Assembly: GCF_004115975.1 (NCBI RefSeq)
Contig: NZ_SDDZ01000006.1
Coordinates: 1-64,000, forward strand
Length of the DNA: 64,000 bases
Direction of reading: 5' to 3'
Source of the DNA: Gelidibacter gilvus
GTDB taxonomy: Bacteria > Bacteroidota > Bacteroidia > Flavobacteriales > Flavobacteriaceae
The notes below the pieces were generated by a model. That model had not been told where the DNA came from. It saw only the letters and a program-made list of their open reading frames with translations, and did no database searches. Made by a program: the position numbers and the translations under genes. Position 1 is the stretch's first letter. The number at the start of each line of letters is the position of its first letter. Positions 34,294-44,118 of the stretch are shown one piece after another.

Positions 34294-36660
34294 ATGAAAA
34301 GTTATGTAATTATTTGTTTATTCATGTTTGCCACACCCTGCTTGGTTATGGCACAAAATGACATTATTTTTCAAGTTAAAGTAATCGATAAAGATTCGAT
34401 TGCCATTCAAGGCGCATCCCTCAATATTTTGAACAGTCAATATAACGGCACAACCAATAAGGACGGGATGGTAGTTTTCAAAAATTTGCTTCCAGGAACC
34501 TATGTTTTAAATATAAGTAAGAGTGACTATGCCGAAATTAACACAGAGATAACAATAAAAAGTGAACCGCAATACCTCACCATTGGTATGCAGCTGCTAT
34601 ATGAACAGTTGGGCGAAGTGACCGTAACTGCCCAAAAAAGAGAAGAGCCCGTACAACAATTACCCGTTAGCATAACTGCCCTTTCTACTAAACAAATTGA
34701 AAATTGGCGCTTATGGACTATAAATGACCTTACTGCAATTTCTCCAAATCTATTTGCTGGTGATCCCGGAGATAAGAGAAGCGTTACTTCCATAAGAGGT
34801 ATCGTTACCACCTCCTACGATCCAGCCGTTGCTACCTACATTGATGGGGTTAATCAATTCGGACTTGATAGTTACATATCTCAATTGTATGATGTAGAAA
34901 GAATAGAAATTTTAAGAGGTCCGCAAGGCACACTTTATGGGCGCAACGCAATGGGTGGGGTGATTAATATAATTACAAAAAAACCGCAAAACAAAACAAC
35001 AGTTTCTGCACTGGGAAGTATAGGAAATTATAACTCATTACGATTCTCCCCTGGTATAAAAACAGCTTTGATAAAAGATAAACTTTATTTGGGCATTTCT
35101 GGCATGTTCGAGAGTACTGACGGTTTCTATCTCAATGAATTTAATGATAGCCACTACGATAAACAGCACAGTCTTTCGGGAAATTATTATCTGAAATATC
35201 TAGTTTCCGATAAATGGAATCTCACCCTTAATTATAAACATGTTCAAAACCGCAATTCCGGGCCCTTTCCTTTAGTGACCGATGCCGAAGAAGCGATTAT
35301 AAATCCATACATCTTATCTCAAAATGCGATTACAAAAATGTTTGATAACACAAAGAACGCTTCCGCATCACTGACGTATTCGGGGAACAATTTCAATTTT
35401 AATTCCCAGTCAGCCTTTCAATCAAACTATCGTTTCTATAATGATCCCATAGACGCCGATTTTTCGCCTCTTGATATCATTACTATTATTAATGATTTTG
35501 GGAATAAATGGAACAATGGAAAAGTTTATACACAGGAATTTAAATTTTCATCCGCTGCGAAATCCAATGAGAGATTTAACTGGGTGGCAGGCGTGTATTT
35601 CTTCCATCAGGATAATCCTGTAAAACAAGCAACCCATTTTGGTGAAGATGCAATGTTGGCAGGCATGTCAGAAAACAATTTCTCTTTAATATCTACCTCG
35701 ACATCAAAAACTAATGGCATGGCCGTGTATGGGCAGTCAACCTTTCGGGTTGCCTCAAAGCTTGATATTATCGCAGGTTTGAGGTATGATTATGAACATA
35801 AAAAACTAAATGTTTATGGCGAATATCAGAGAGATCCAGATCCTGTGCCTCTTTTCGCCTTTCAAAGTGATACCACTGCAACTGCGGATTTTACAGCTTT
35901 AAGCCCCAAGCTTGGCATCGATTACCATATTACAGAAAATAACCATGCTTACGTGACCTATTCACAGGGTTTTCGTGCTGGTGGGCTAACACCGCTCTCC
36001 TCCGACCCATCGCAACCCCCACTTTATAAATTTAAGCCTGAACGCAGTTCTTCCATGGAAGCAGGTTTTAAAAATTCTTTTTTTACCAAACGGATGACTT
36101 TAAACCTCTCCCTATTTCTAACGAGCGTCAATGATGTGCAGGTACCAACCTTGATTTTGCCCGAAGCCGTTACCATCACAAAAAACACTGGCAAGTTGCA
36201 AAGCAAAGGAATGGAGGTAGAAATGACAGCATTAGTAGTATCAGGACTTCAAGTGGATTATAATTTTGGATATACCCACGCAACCTTTGATGCTTTCAAA
36301 TTATCATCAGACAATACTGAAATCAATCTAGCTGGTAATCGACAGGTTTTTACGCCTGATATCACCTCCATGCTCGCCATCCAATACAACCTGAAGATTG
36401 GTAAAGGAAGTAACAATCTTTTTTTACGAAGTGAATGGAGATATCTAGGCAACCAATATTTTGATATTGAAAACACGATAAAACAAAATCCTTACAGTAT
36501 AATCAATGCATCTCTCGGTTTTAATCTAAAACAAAGTACCCTATCCTTTTGGATCAGGAACTTAAGCGATAAAAAGTATATTCTTTATGCCTATGATTTT
36601 GGAGCGGTTCATTTAGGCAGTCCACTTACGTGTGGAACCACCTTATCTATAAAGATATAG
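34294..36660 (+). CDS. TonB-dependent outer-membrane receptor
   Basis: A 788-residue receptor. Signal peptide MKSYVIICLFMFATPCLVMA, then a carboxypeptidase-regulatory-like domain (VIDKDSIAIQGASLNILNSQ, NGTTNKDGMVVFKNLLPG). The plug starts VTVTAQKREEPVQQLPVSIT and includes SIRGI, TYIDGVNQF, VERIEILRGPQGTLYGRNAMGGVINIITKK. The barrel follows, with the usual YVTYSQGFRAGG and KKYILYAYDFG near the end. The plug resembles receptors of the siderophore/sterol-type AQKR family more than SusC, and no SusD partner is present. The ligand is unknown; the neighbouring propeller dehydrogenase may act on the imported compound. Confidence 0.92.
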   Translation: MKSYVIICLFMFATPCLVMAQNDIIFQVKVIDKDSIAIQGASLNILNSQYNGTTNKDGMVVFKNLLPGTYVLNISKSDYAEINTEITIKSEPQYLTIGMQLLYEQLGEVTVTAQKREEPVQQLPVSITALSTKQIENWRLWTINDLTAISPNLFAGDPGDKRSVTSIRGIVTTSYDPAVATYIDGVNQFGLDSYISQLYDVERIEILRGPQGTLYGRNAMGGVINIITKKPQNKTTVSALGSIGNYNSLRFSPGIKTALIKDKLYLGISGMFESTDGFYLNEFNDSHYDKQHSLSGNYYLKYLVSDKWNLTLNYKHVQNRNSGPFPLVTDAEEAIINPYILSQNAITKMFDNTKNASASLTYSGNNFNFNSQSAFQSNYRFYNDPIDADFSPLDIITIINDFGNKWNNGKVYTQEFKFSSAAKSNERFNWVAGVYFFHQDNPVKQATHFGEDAMLAGMSENNFSLISTSTSKTNGMAVYGQSTFRVASKLDIIAGLRYDYEHKKLNVYGEYQRDPDPVPLFAFQSDTTATADFTALSPKLGIDYHITENNHAYVTYSQGFRAGGLTPLSSDPSQPPLYKFKPERSSSMEAGFKNSFFTKRMTLNLSLFLTSVNDVQVPTLILPEAVTITKNTGKLQSKGMEVEMTALVVSGLQVDYNFGYTHATFDAFKLSSDNTEINLAGNRQVFTPDITSMLAIQYNLKIGKGSNNLFLRSEWRYLGNQYFDIENTIKQNPYSIINASLGFNLKQSTLSFWIRNLSDKKYILYAYDFGAVHLGSPLTCGTTLSIKI

Positions 36661-36934
36661 GTGCTATTTTATTGATTATGGCATGTGCATTCGTGAAAAA
36701 AAGAGGCAAGATTCTCGAAATAGTCAATTCCCCGCGTCTCCGCCCGCGCCACATTAAACAACGGATAATGGCAAATAGCATCATACCCCAACCTGCGTTC
36801 CTCCCGATGCCACCGAAATTGAGCGGCAATTTTTGGAAATACACCACAATCAACGCGCCTCTCCATCGAAATCATTAATTTTAGTTATATTTAAACCTTC
36901 TCCCCGAGGTCATTTTTAAAGTACGCTATAAAGA

Positions 36935-39130
36935 ATGAATAAAACCAACACCCGCAAAGCCCTCAATCCCGCATATCGTAAGCACAAACCATTACGTAAA
37001 GACGTTACAAACTTCATCAGCCAATTACAAAACTGCATCCACGCTGTCAAATTGAGTGATGATAATAATGAAAGTGAAGAACACATAAAATCCCATTTCA
37101 AAGATTTTTTTACTTCTACCTTTTATCAAAACAATTACATCAATACCAAAGGACGCATTGATTTGGCAATCTATTTAGATAACACAGCATCATCAGATGT
37201 TGGCGTTATTATCGAAGCTAAAAAGCCAAGTAACAAAGCAGAATTTCTCACCGAGCAAAATCTCAATCGGAAGGCCTTACAGGAGTTGTTGTTGTATTAT
37301 TTGAGGGAGCGCATCGATAACAATAATAACAACATCAAGCATCTCATTGCCACCAATGGTTATGAATGGTTCTTATTTAAAGGTGACGATTTTTATTCAT
37401 ATTTCTATAAAAACAAAGCACTGGTTAAAGAATACAACGCCTTTAATGATGGCTTGAAAGATTCGTCCAAAAACGAACTTTTCTATAATGAAATAGCCAA
37501 AAAATACATCGCAGAGGTAGAACAGGACCTTCCTTTTGTACACCTCGATTTCTCAAAGACCAATTTTGAAGCCTTGAGCGATATGAATTTGAACACCTTG
37601 TTCAAATTATTCTCAAATGTGCATCTATTGGGACATTCCTTTGGTAATGACAGCAACCAACTCAACAAGGCTTTCTATAACGAACTGTTACACATCATCG
37701 GTCTGGAAGAAGTGAGTGATAAGGGCAAAAAAATAATCAGTCGTAAGGGTGTGAAAGAGCGTGATTATGCTTCGATACTAGAGAACACCATCTTTCATCT
37801 TGAAAATCGAGACTATCTGCGAGACGTAAAAAGCGTAGAAAATTCTGAAGATAAGGCGTTTAATGTTGGCTTGGAGTTGTGCCTCACCTGGGTCAACCGT
37901 ATTCTATTCTTAAAACTTCTGGAATCGCAATTGCTAACCTATCATAAAAGCGACCCAAAATATAAATTCCTTAACGCCAGTTTCATCAATGGCTATGATG
38001 ATTTGAACGACCTGTTCTTTTCAGCTTTGGCAAAACAGGAAGATGAACGCCACCCAAAATATAAAGACAAATATCAGGACATTCCGTATTTAAACAGTTC
38101 ACTGTTTGAACGCAGTACGCTGGAATCTGAAGCCTTTGAAATTTCGACTTTGAGCAATGAGTCTTGCGAAGTGTACCGCAATACCGTTTTAAAAGATGCC
38201 AATGGCAAACGCTTTAAAGGCAAACTGCCGACGCTTGCTTATCTATTCCGTTTCCTCGATGCCTACGATTTTGCGACCGATGGCAACGAGGGCATTGAAG
38301 ATGCGTTGGAAACCAAATCGCTTATCAACGCCTCTGTGCTTGGGCTTATCTTTGAGAAAATCAATGGCTATAAGGAAGGTTCTTTTTACACGCCAGCCTA
38401 TATAACGATGTATATGTGTCGCGAAACCTTGCGCCGTGCAGTGGTTCAGAAATTTAAAGAGCAGGAGAATGATAGCATCGATACTTTTGAAGACCTACAA
38501 TCCTATTGTCGCCGTCTGTTTAAATTGGAAGATTTACAGCGCCACAATGCCATTATAGACAGTCTTCGCATTTGCGACCCAGCGGTTGGCTCTGGTCACT
38601 TTTTGGTCAGTGCTTTAAATGAATTGATTGTCATTAAAAACGAACTCGGCATTTTAGTGGATGCCAAAGGCCTGCCATTGAGCTGTGATATTGAGATTGT
38701 GAATGATGAACTCTATGTGCTGGACAATAATGGCTTGCTCTTTGAATACATTCCTGGGCATAAAGAAAGTACCCGCATACAGCACACGCTGTTTCATCAG
38801 AAACAATCGCTGATTGAGAACTGTCTTTTTGGGGTGGACATCAACCCAAACTCTGTCAAGATTTGCCGTTTGAGATTGTGGATTGAGTTGCTTAAAAACG
38901 CCTACTACACCACCGAAAACAAACTACAAACGCTTCCCAACATTGATATCAACATTAAGTGTGGCAACTCGCTCATCAGCCGCTTTAATCTCGATGATGA
39001 TTTAAAGGATGCTTTTAAAGGAAAGAAGTTCAGTACAGTTTTACAGATTATAAAAATGCCGTTTCCGAATATAAAGACACCAACAGCAAAGAGCGAAAGC
39101 GTGAGGTCTTGCAGATTATCAATGCCGTGA
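36935..39130 (+). CDS. Type IIG (Eco57I-like) restriction-methylation enzyme, 5' part
   Basis: A 731-codon frame. The N-terminus carries a PD-(D/E)XK nuclease site: GRIDLAIYLDN with Asp76, then GVIIEAKKPSNK with Glu94 and Lys96. A helical linker follows, then the SAM-binding motif I in ICDPAVGSGHFLVSALNEL (about residue 548) and FGVDINPNSVKICRLRLWIELL. After DAFKGKKF (39020-39030) the frame leaves the family; the correct continuation is in the next frame from QYSFTDYKNAV onward. One base appears to be missing near 39025-39035. No homopolymer is present there, so this looks like a mutation more than a phase switch. Single-protein enzymes of this type cut and methylate phage DNA. Confidence 0.88.
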   Translation: MNKTNTRKALNPAYRKHKPLRKDVTNFISQLQNCIHAVKLSDDNNESEEHIKSHFKDFFTSTFYQNNYINTKGRIDLAIYLDNTASSDVGVIIEAKKPSNKAEFLTEQNLNRKALQELLLYYLRERIDNNNNNIKHLIATNGYEWFLFKGDDFYSYFYKNKALVKEYNAFNDGLKDSSKNELFYNEIAKKYIAEVEQDLPFVHLDFSKTNFEALSDMNLNTLFKLFSNVHLLGHSFGNDSNQLNKAFYNELLHIIGLEEVSDKGKKIISRKGVKERDYASILENTIFHLENRDYLRDVKSVENSEDKAFNVGLELCLTWVNRILFLKLLESQLLTYHKSDPKYKFLNASFINGYDDLNDLFFSALAKQEDERHPKYKDKYQDIPYLNSSLFERSTLESEAFEISTLSNESCEVYRNTVLKDANGKRFKGKLPTLAYLFRFLDAYDFATDGNEGIEDALETKSLINASVLGLIFEKINGYKEGSFYTPAYITMYMCRETLRRAVVQKFKEQENDSIDTFEDLQSYCRRLFKLEDLQRHNAIIDSLRICDPAVGSGHFLVSALNELIVIKNELGILVDAKGLPLSCDIEIVNDELYVLDNNGLLFEYIPGHKESTRIQHTLFHQKQSLIENCLFGVDINPNSVKICRLRLWIELLKNAYYTTENKLQTLPNIDINIKCGNSLISRFNLDDDLKDAFKGKKFSTVLQIIKMPFPNIKTPTAKSESVRSCRLSMP

Positions 39131-40563
39131 AGCATAACTTTAAGAGCACGCTAGATGATGAGTTTATCGGCAAGTTTCAAAAAGCGCAGGGAAAATTGGT
39201 CAATGAGCAAGAACGGCAGAAAAACTTAAAGGCTTTTGGCGAAACCATTACCAAGGCCGACAAAGAAGGTTTAATTGTGTTGCATAAAAAGGCCGAAAAA
39301 CGCTACCTCGAAAAAGAGGAAATCGTTAACAACGCTATTTATTACAATGCATTTGAGTGGCGTTTTGAGTTTCCGGAGGTGCTTGCGGATGATGGGAGTT
39401 ATATTGGGTTTGATGTGGTGATTGGGAATCCGCCTTATATAAGAATTCGAAATGAATCTCAACAAGTTAGAACATACTATTTCAATAATTATATGGTAGC
39501 AGAAAATCAATTAGATTTATATCATTTATTTATTGAGAAATCTTTTGAGATTTCAAATAAACAGAGCTTACATGCTTTTATAACCCCAAACACTTTTCTA
39601 GCTAATCAAAATACTGCTAAATTAAGGCAGTTTATTCTTGAAAACTTCTCTATTGATAACATTATTGAAATTAAGGATAATGTATTCGAAGAAGCTTCAG
39701 TTGACGTGTTAATATTTATTTTTCGTAGACCACGAGTTCAATCAGTTAGTCATTATTATGTAGCAGAAAAAGAGAATTTCTGTTTCAAAAATGATTTTGA
39801 TTCATCCGCATTTAATAGTACGCCAAATAATAATTTTACTGTTACGATTGATATGGAACGGCAGTCTATAATTTCAAAGATTCTGAACAAGTCTGTTAAA
39901 GTATCAGATTTATTTAAAACTATTTCAGGAATTAAAGAATACCAAGTTGGTAAAGGGAAACCTTCACAAAATATCGAACAAGTAAAAGCAAAAGTTTTTA
40001 ATGCAAACAGCAAAATCAACAATACCTACTTACCAGAATTGAGAGGAAAAAATTTATCCAAATATTCTTTTACTTGGAAAAACGAACACATAAGTTATGG
40101 TGTTTGGTTAGCAGAACCGAGAGTTCCAGATTTCTTTAATGGTGATAAAATTTTAATACGTCAAATTCCTGCAAAGAATTCACTTATTGCTTCATACGTT
40201 AAAGAAACATTTGTAGTTGATCAAACAGCATACATAGCCAAACCGAAGACAAAAATAAACATTTTATTCTATTTAGGTGTTTTAAACTCAACTTTATTGT
40301 TTTGGTATTTTCAAAATATTCATAATGAATTTGACCAATTGTTTCCAAAAATAAAAGTTAAAGAATTTAACGCGTTGCCTTTGCCGAATGTTGAATTTTC
40401 AAACAATGATATTTCAGATATAGTGTCAAAAATTCTTAATTTCAAATTAAGCGACAAGGATTTTGATATATCCAAATATGAAAATCAAATTGACCAGTTA
40501 GTTTACCAACTCTACGATTTAACAGAAGAAGAAATAAAAATAATAGAGGAAGTTAACGCATAA
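39109..40563 (+). CDS. Type IIG restriction-methylation enzyme, 3' part
   Basis: The continuation of 36935-39130 in another frame. It contains the methylase motif IV in FDVVIGNPPYIRIRNES, which identifies an N6-adenine (gamma-type) methyltransferase, then the target-recognition half and a C-terminal tail with YENQIDQLVYQLYDLTEEEIKIIEEVNA. Base composition changes sharply just after the NPPY codons (about 39440): codons before are mixed, those after are very AT-rich. A second, different copy of the C-terminal tail survives downstream at 40600-40704. Both facts suggest that the recognition half was replaced by recombination. Split from its 5' part, the enzyme is probably inactive unless the shift is a read error. 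Confidence 0.85.
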   Translation: MQIINAVKHNFKSTLDDEFIGKFQKAQGKLVNEQERQKNLKAFGETITKADKEGLIVLHKKAEKRYLEKEEIVNNAIYYNAFEWRFEFPEVLADDGSYIGFDVVIGNPPYIRIRNESQQVRTYYFNNYMVAENQLDLYHLFIEKSFEISNKQSLHAFITPNTFLANQNTAKLRQFILENFSIDNIIEIKDNVFEEASVDVLIFIFRRPRVQSVSHYYVAEKENFCFKNDFDSSAFNSTPNNNFTVTIDMERQSIISKILNKSVKVSDLFKTISGIKEYQVGKGKPSQNIEQVKAKVFNANSKINNTYLPELRGKNLSKYSFTWKNEHISYGVWLAEPRVPDFFNGDKILIRQIPAKNSLIASYVKETFVVDQTAYIAKPKTKINILFYLGVLNSTLLFWYFQNIHNEFDQLFPKIKVKEFNALPLPNVEFSNNDISDIVSKILNFKLSDKDFDISKYENQIDQLVYQLYDLTEEEIKIIEEVNA

Positions 40564-40599
40564 AACAAATTACTAAATTCTTCCTTTTTCTTCTACTTA

Positions 40600-40704
40600 A
40601 ACCCAGAAGCCTACCCAAGTGTATTAGAGGCGGAGATAGACCAGATGGTTTATGGGCTTAATGGGTTGACGGAGGAGGAGATTGAGGTTGTGGAGAAGGG
40701 GTGA
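40600..40704 (+). pseudogene. Orphan C-terminal tail of a type IIG enzyme
   Basis: An open stretch reading NPEAYPSVLEAEIDQMVYGL, then NGLTEEEIEVVEKG and a stop. It corresponds to the last 34 residues of a type IIG enzyme (compare IDQLVYQLYDLTEEEIKIIEE at the end of 39109-40563 and IDQMVYELYGLNEEEIGIVENS in 52594-55857). Its G-rich codon use matches the part of the upstream enzyme before 39440, not the AT-rich part that now ends the gene. It is best read as the original tail, left behind when the recognition half was replaced. Confidence 0.7.
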
Positions 40705-40819
40705 GGGAGTGGTGTAAATTGGCATAAAAGGTATTGATATTGTTTCGTTTTAGGAGGATATGCTTATATTAGGTGCTTATATAAACACGTTACCTGCAAG
40801 CTGAAAAAAAAATCCGTGA

Positions 40820-42241
40820 ATGGAAGAAATTAACGAACAACAATTTAAAAACCGACTTGCTTCAACAGAGGTTTCTGAACACAACGACCTTCTAATAAAT
40901 TTTGAAAATGTTACGAATGTTAACCTGAACAAGATTACACTTTCTAACAAGTTCAAAAACTGTAAGTTTAAAGGTAGTAGAGTTGATTTTATGGACTTAA
41001 GCATCGGAGAGGCAACCGAATTAACACATTCCTTTAGCTTTGATAATTGCGAATTTGAAAACGATGTTTATTTTAAAGATTGTGCTGTTCAAGAAATTAG
41101 ATTTAAGAATATTTCAAAACCAATTAAGAATTTACATTTAACACCAAATAGAATTGGTTACTTTACTTTTCAATGTGCCGAAAATTTAGAGAAAGAATTA
41201 GAAAACGAAATTAATATTACAATACATAATTGTGAAATAGTAAATTATTTAGATTTTTTACATCTTAAATCTACTGGTAATTTACTCATTTCTGGTTGTA
41301 AAATTAATCGAGTTAAAATCCACGATTCAAAATTTAAAAGAATAGATATTGACCATTGTGATTTTGCAAGCGATTTTCAGTTTACTCTTAATTCTGTTGA
41401 GGATAGTTATTTTAAACATAACGCATTTAATAAAACAAATTTTTCACTTACAGATTTTGGAATTGATGCAGAATTCTCTTTTAATGATTTCTCTGGAACT
41501 GCATTGTTTGAGAAACTAAAAAATGAAAATAAAACCAAAGTAAAATTTATGAGTTGTAATTTTATGAAATATACCTATTTCAATAAATCAACTCTTTATC
41601 ACTTACATATAGAAACCTCGAAATTTCAGGAGTTTACTTCATTCCAAGAATTAGAATTAAACTCAATATTTTTAGACAGAACAATATTTGAAAAACCAGC
41701 ATTTTTTGACGATATTGAAATTTTCAGATTTAGTAAATGCAATAAAAGAACATTAAGGAATATTAAACAACAATTATTAAGAACTGACAACAGAATAGAT
41801 TACGATAATTTTCGTGCTCACGAACTCAATTCATATAAAGAAGAATTAAAAACTAACATAAAATTAAAACCAAAAGCGAATCGGAAAAAATTACGTAGAG
41901 ATTTAATGATTTTAAGACTCAACTCATTCTATTCAAATAACGGAACTGATTGGGTCAAAGCACTTAAAAGAACTTTATTTGTTGCTTTTCTATTCTATTC
42001 AATATTTTATGGAATTCATAATTCAGAAAGAGAATTTGATTTATTTAATACTTCCGGTTATAGTGAATATCTTATTGGATTGTTTAGATACTTCTTGCTG
42101 ACTGATTTTCATAATCCTTTAGCAGATAATAGAGAATATTTGACAGAAATTTGGGAATGGATTCCATTTATATTAGGGAAAATCTTCATTGCGATTGGAA
42201 TTTATGAAATTTTGGTTTCATTTAGAAAGTTTAGGAGATAA
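40820..42241 (+). CDS. Beta-helix (pentapeptide-like) membrane protein
   Basis: A 473-residue protein. Residues about 40-310 form a repeating pattern with Phe/Leu every five residues or so (FKNCKFKGSRVDFMDLS, FDNCEFENDVYFKDC, FNFKRIDIDHCDF-like units, FSFNDFSGTALFE), which suggests a right-handed beta-helix. A charged helical linker follows, then a C-terminal region with two to three membrane segments (ALKRTLFVAFLFYSIFYGI, YLIGLFRYFLL, WIPFILGKIFIAIGIYEILVSF) similar in layout to a two-helix channel. Proteins with a soluble sensing part and a short C-terminal membrane part occur in defence regions as membrane-damaging effectors. That role is a guess. It is carried on a cassette-like unit. Confidence 0.65.
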   Translation: MEEINEQQFKNRLASTEVSEHNDLLINFENVTNVNLNKITLSNKFKNCKFKGSRVDFMDLSIGEATELTHSFSFDNCEFENDVYFKDCAVQEIRFKNISKPIKNLHLTPNRIGYFTFQCAENLEKELENEINITIHNCEIVNYLDFLHLKSTGNLLISGCKINRVKIHDSKFKRIDIDHCDFASDFQFTLNSVEDSYFKHNAFNKTNFSLTDFGIDAEFSFNDFSGTALFEKLKNENKTKVKFMSCNFMKYTYFNKSTLYHLHIETSKFQEFTSFQELELNSIFLDRTIFEKPAFFDDIEIFRFSKCNKRTLRNIKQQLLRTDNRIDYDNFRAHELNSYKEELKTNIKLKPKANRKKLRRDLMILRLNSFYSNNGTDWVKALKRTLFVAFLFYSIFYGIHNSEREFDLFNTSGYSEYLIGLFRYFLLTDFHNPLADNREYLTEIWEWIPFILGKIFIAIGIYEILVSFRKFRR

Positions 42242-42253
42242 AGCCTGCAGGTA

Positions 42254-44118
42254 ATCGAGTAGACGGGTGACGACCTAAAGGTCGCCACTGCGCCTCTCAC
42301 ACCACCGTACGTACGGGTCTCGTATACGGCGGTTCGCAAAAAGATGGGTTGAGTTCTAAGTAAACATCGGTCAATGATTGATAGCCTCGCATTTTTAAGC
42401 GTTTTAAAGTAATGGTCGTACCTAAAATAGGACTCTGTGCCGTTGCCCAACCACCTTTTCGAGTTCTGCTCCACGCATAGGCGTGGTCTTGGTCAATACC
42501 CAATCGAATGAGGTTTTTCCTCTTCCGTTCAGGCTTCTTCCAGTCGTGCCAAATACAGTAGCGAATTTGGTTTCTGAGCCAACCATCAATATCGCGCAAT
42601 TTGCCTGCTATACTCGTTCCTCGAAAATAGTTTAACCATCCCCGTTGAGTTTCCTTTAGCTTGGCGATGCGACCTTCTAGGTTGATTCCCGTGGTTTTTT
42701 GGGTTATGCTTTTGAGTTTTTCTTTTAGTTTCTTCCATGCCTTTTCTGCCACTACCAACTGATATTGGTTCTTGCTTCCCTTCTTGTAAACAGGCACAAA
42801 CCCAAAACCCAGAATAGTAAAGTTTACAGGTTTTCTAATACCGCTTTTCTCCGTATTAATGTTGAGTTTGAGCTTGGTATTCAAGAATTCGACAAGAGCC
42901 TGTGAGGTAGATTTCGCCTGACTCTGTGACTTGCAATAGATACTGAAATCGTCGGCATATCTCACAAATTTGAGTTTCCTGCTTGTCATTTCCTTATCCA
43001 GTTCATGGAGCAGTATGTTTGACAATAAAGGACTTAAAGGAGAACCTTGCGGAACTCCCTTTCTCCGTTTTTGCAGTTTACCGTTGACCTGTATCGGTGC
43101 CCGTAGCCATTTGCGAATGAGTCGCATCGTGGTTTTGCACTTCACTTTTTTGAACACCAGATTCAGGAGCAGGCAATGGTCAACTTCGTCAAAGAAGCTT
43201 TTCAGGTCGATATCCACGATATGGTTCAATCCCTGATGGATGTAGTCCCGTGATTGTCCGACCGCTTGTCGGGCGTTTTTATTGGGACGGAACCCAAAAC
43301 TGCTTGCGCTAAATTCAGGTTCAAATAGCGGTGCCAACACTTGCGATACGGCTTGTTGCATCACTCTGTCAGTGGTGGTGGGAACGCCCAGCAATCGGGT
43401 TCGCCCGTTGTCCTTGGGGATTTCAATTCCCAAAATCGGATGGGGAAAGTATTTGTCCGTTGTAATATCCTGAAGCAGCTGGTTCTTTAGGAAAGGAAAG
43501 TTCTCCTTGAGCTGTATGGTTTTTATGCCATCAACTCCCGCACTGCCCTTATTGGCAATGACGTGTTCCAACGCTTTTTGAAGATTGTAGGGATGTAATA
43601 CTCGTCCAATCATTTTGTTTGTTGTACTTTTTTAAACTTAATAACCTGTTCTTGTTCTCTGGGGCTATAGCTCGCGCCATTCCTTCAAAGATTAAGAACC
43701 TCTTTACGTTCTGTCCTTCCTTGCTTGTGAGTCCTCTAACTTTCTGATGATAGCTCGTTGCCACAAGTACTATGACGTCTGCTGACTTCTCTTAGTAATC
43801 AACTCGTAATCTAAGAGACCTCCCCAGGTAATGGCATCTTCTTTCCCTCGATTCCTGCCGTATCTACATATATGCACTTTTGTAATCTTTGGGCTTTACA
43901 ATGATGTGCTTGCTTACCCGTGCATAAATGCCTCTTATACGGTTTCTGTTCGTCAGTACCGAGTTTTGTAGTCCTGCTTCCTTCACTCCATACCTCAAGG
44001 TAAACGAGCTTGCAGCTTACTAATGGTTCAAGGCGTTACCCCTGCCCATAAGGGACTTGCACCCTCTAGATTAATTATTTACCTTTCGGTAAATTAAAGA
44101 TGCCCATGCTGGGCACAC
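42254..44118 (-). mobile_element. Class C group II intron in an attC-like site
   Basis: A 1865-bp intron on the minus strand. It starts GTGTGCCCAGCATGGGC at 44118 and ends ..CTACTCGAT at 42254. Domain V is recognisable at about 42290-42335 (gaaccgccgtatacgagac.. pairing with ..gtacgtacggt) and overlaps the end of the reverse transcriptase gene. The 5' exon ends TTGT, the known target of the class C introns that invade attC sites, and the disrupted site is indeed attC-like. A decayed second copy lies at 44864-45294. Confidence 0.8.
42297..43613 (-). CDS. ltrA: Group II intron reverse transcriptase/maturase
   Basis: A 438-residue protein. Reverse transcriptase blocks run in order: IPKDNGRTRLLGVPTTTDRVMQQAV, SSFGFRPNKNARQAV, IVDIDLKSFFDEVDH, GVPQGSPLSPLLSNILLHELD, and the catalytic KFVRYADDFSIYCKS. 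The maturase domain (GIIM) includes LKETQRGWLNYFRG and IRYCIWHDWKKPERKRKNLIRLG. There is no HNH endonuclease domain, as expected for class C introns. The last residues (EPPYTRPVRTVV) are encoded within domain V. The frame is intact, so the intron may be mobile. Confidence 0.95.
   Translation of the reverse strand: MIGRVLHPYNLQKALEHVIANKGSAGVDGIKTIQLKENFPFLKNQLLQDITTDKYFPHPILGIEIPKDNGRTRLLGVPTTTDRVMQQAVSQVLAPLFEPEFSASSFGFRPNKNARQAVGQSRDYIHQGLNHIVDIDLKSFFDEVDHCLLLNLVFKKVKCKTTMRLIRKWLRAPIQVNGKLQKRRKGVPQGSPLSPLLSNILLHELDKEMTSRKLKFVRYADDFSIYCKSQSQAKSTSQALVEFLNTKLKLNINTEKSGIRKPVNFTILGFGFVPVYKKGSKNQYQLVVAEKAWKKLKEKLKSITQKTTGINLEGRIAKLKETQRGWLNYFRGTSIAGKLRDIDGWLRNQIRYCIWHDWKKPERKRKNLIRLGIDQDHAYAWSRTRKGGWATAQSPILGTTITLKRLKMRGYQSLTDVYLELNPSFCEPPYTRPVRTVV

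Noticed and set aside
36661-36930. Minus-strand frame reading FPKIAAQFRWHREERRLGYD with unusually GC-rich text
   Set aside because: It has the look of a protein fragment, but I cannot assign a family and it is bounded by stops within about 70 codons. Kept out of the feature list; a translated search would settle it.
36935-40563. Type I restriction system or BREX PglX
   Set aside because: There are no HsdR/HsdS or Brx genes; the nuclease and methylase motifs sit in one chain, as in type IIG enzymes.
43549-43764. Minus-strand ORF overlapping the start of the intron reverse transcriptase
   Set aside because: It lies in the structured RNA part of the intron and is read in another frame; not a gene.
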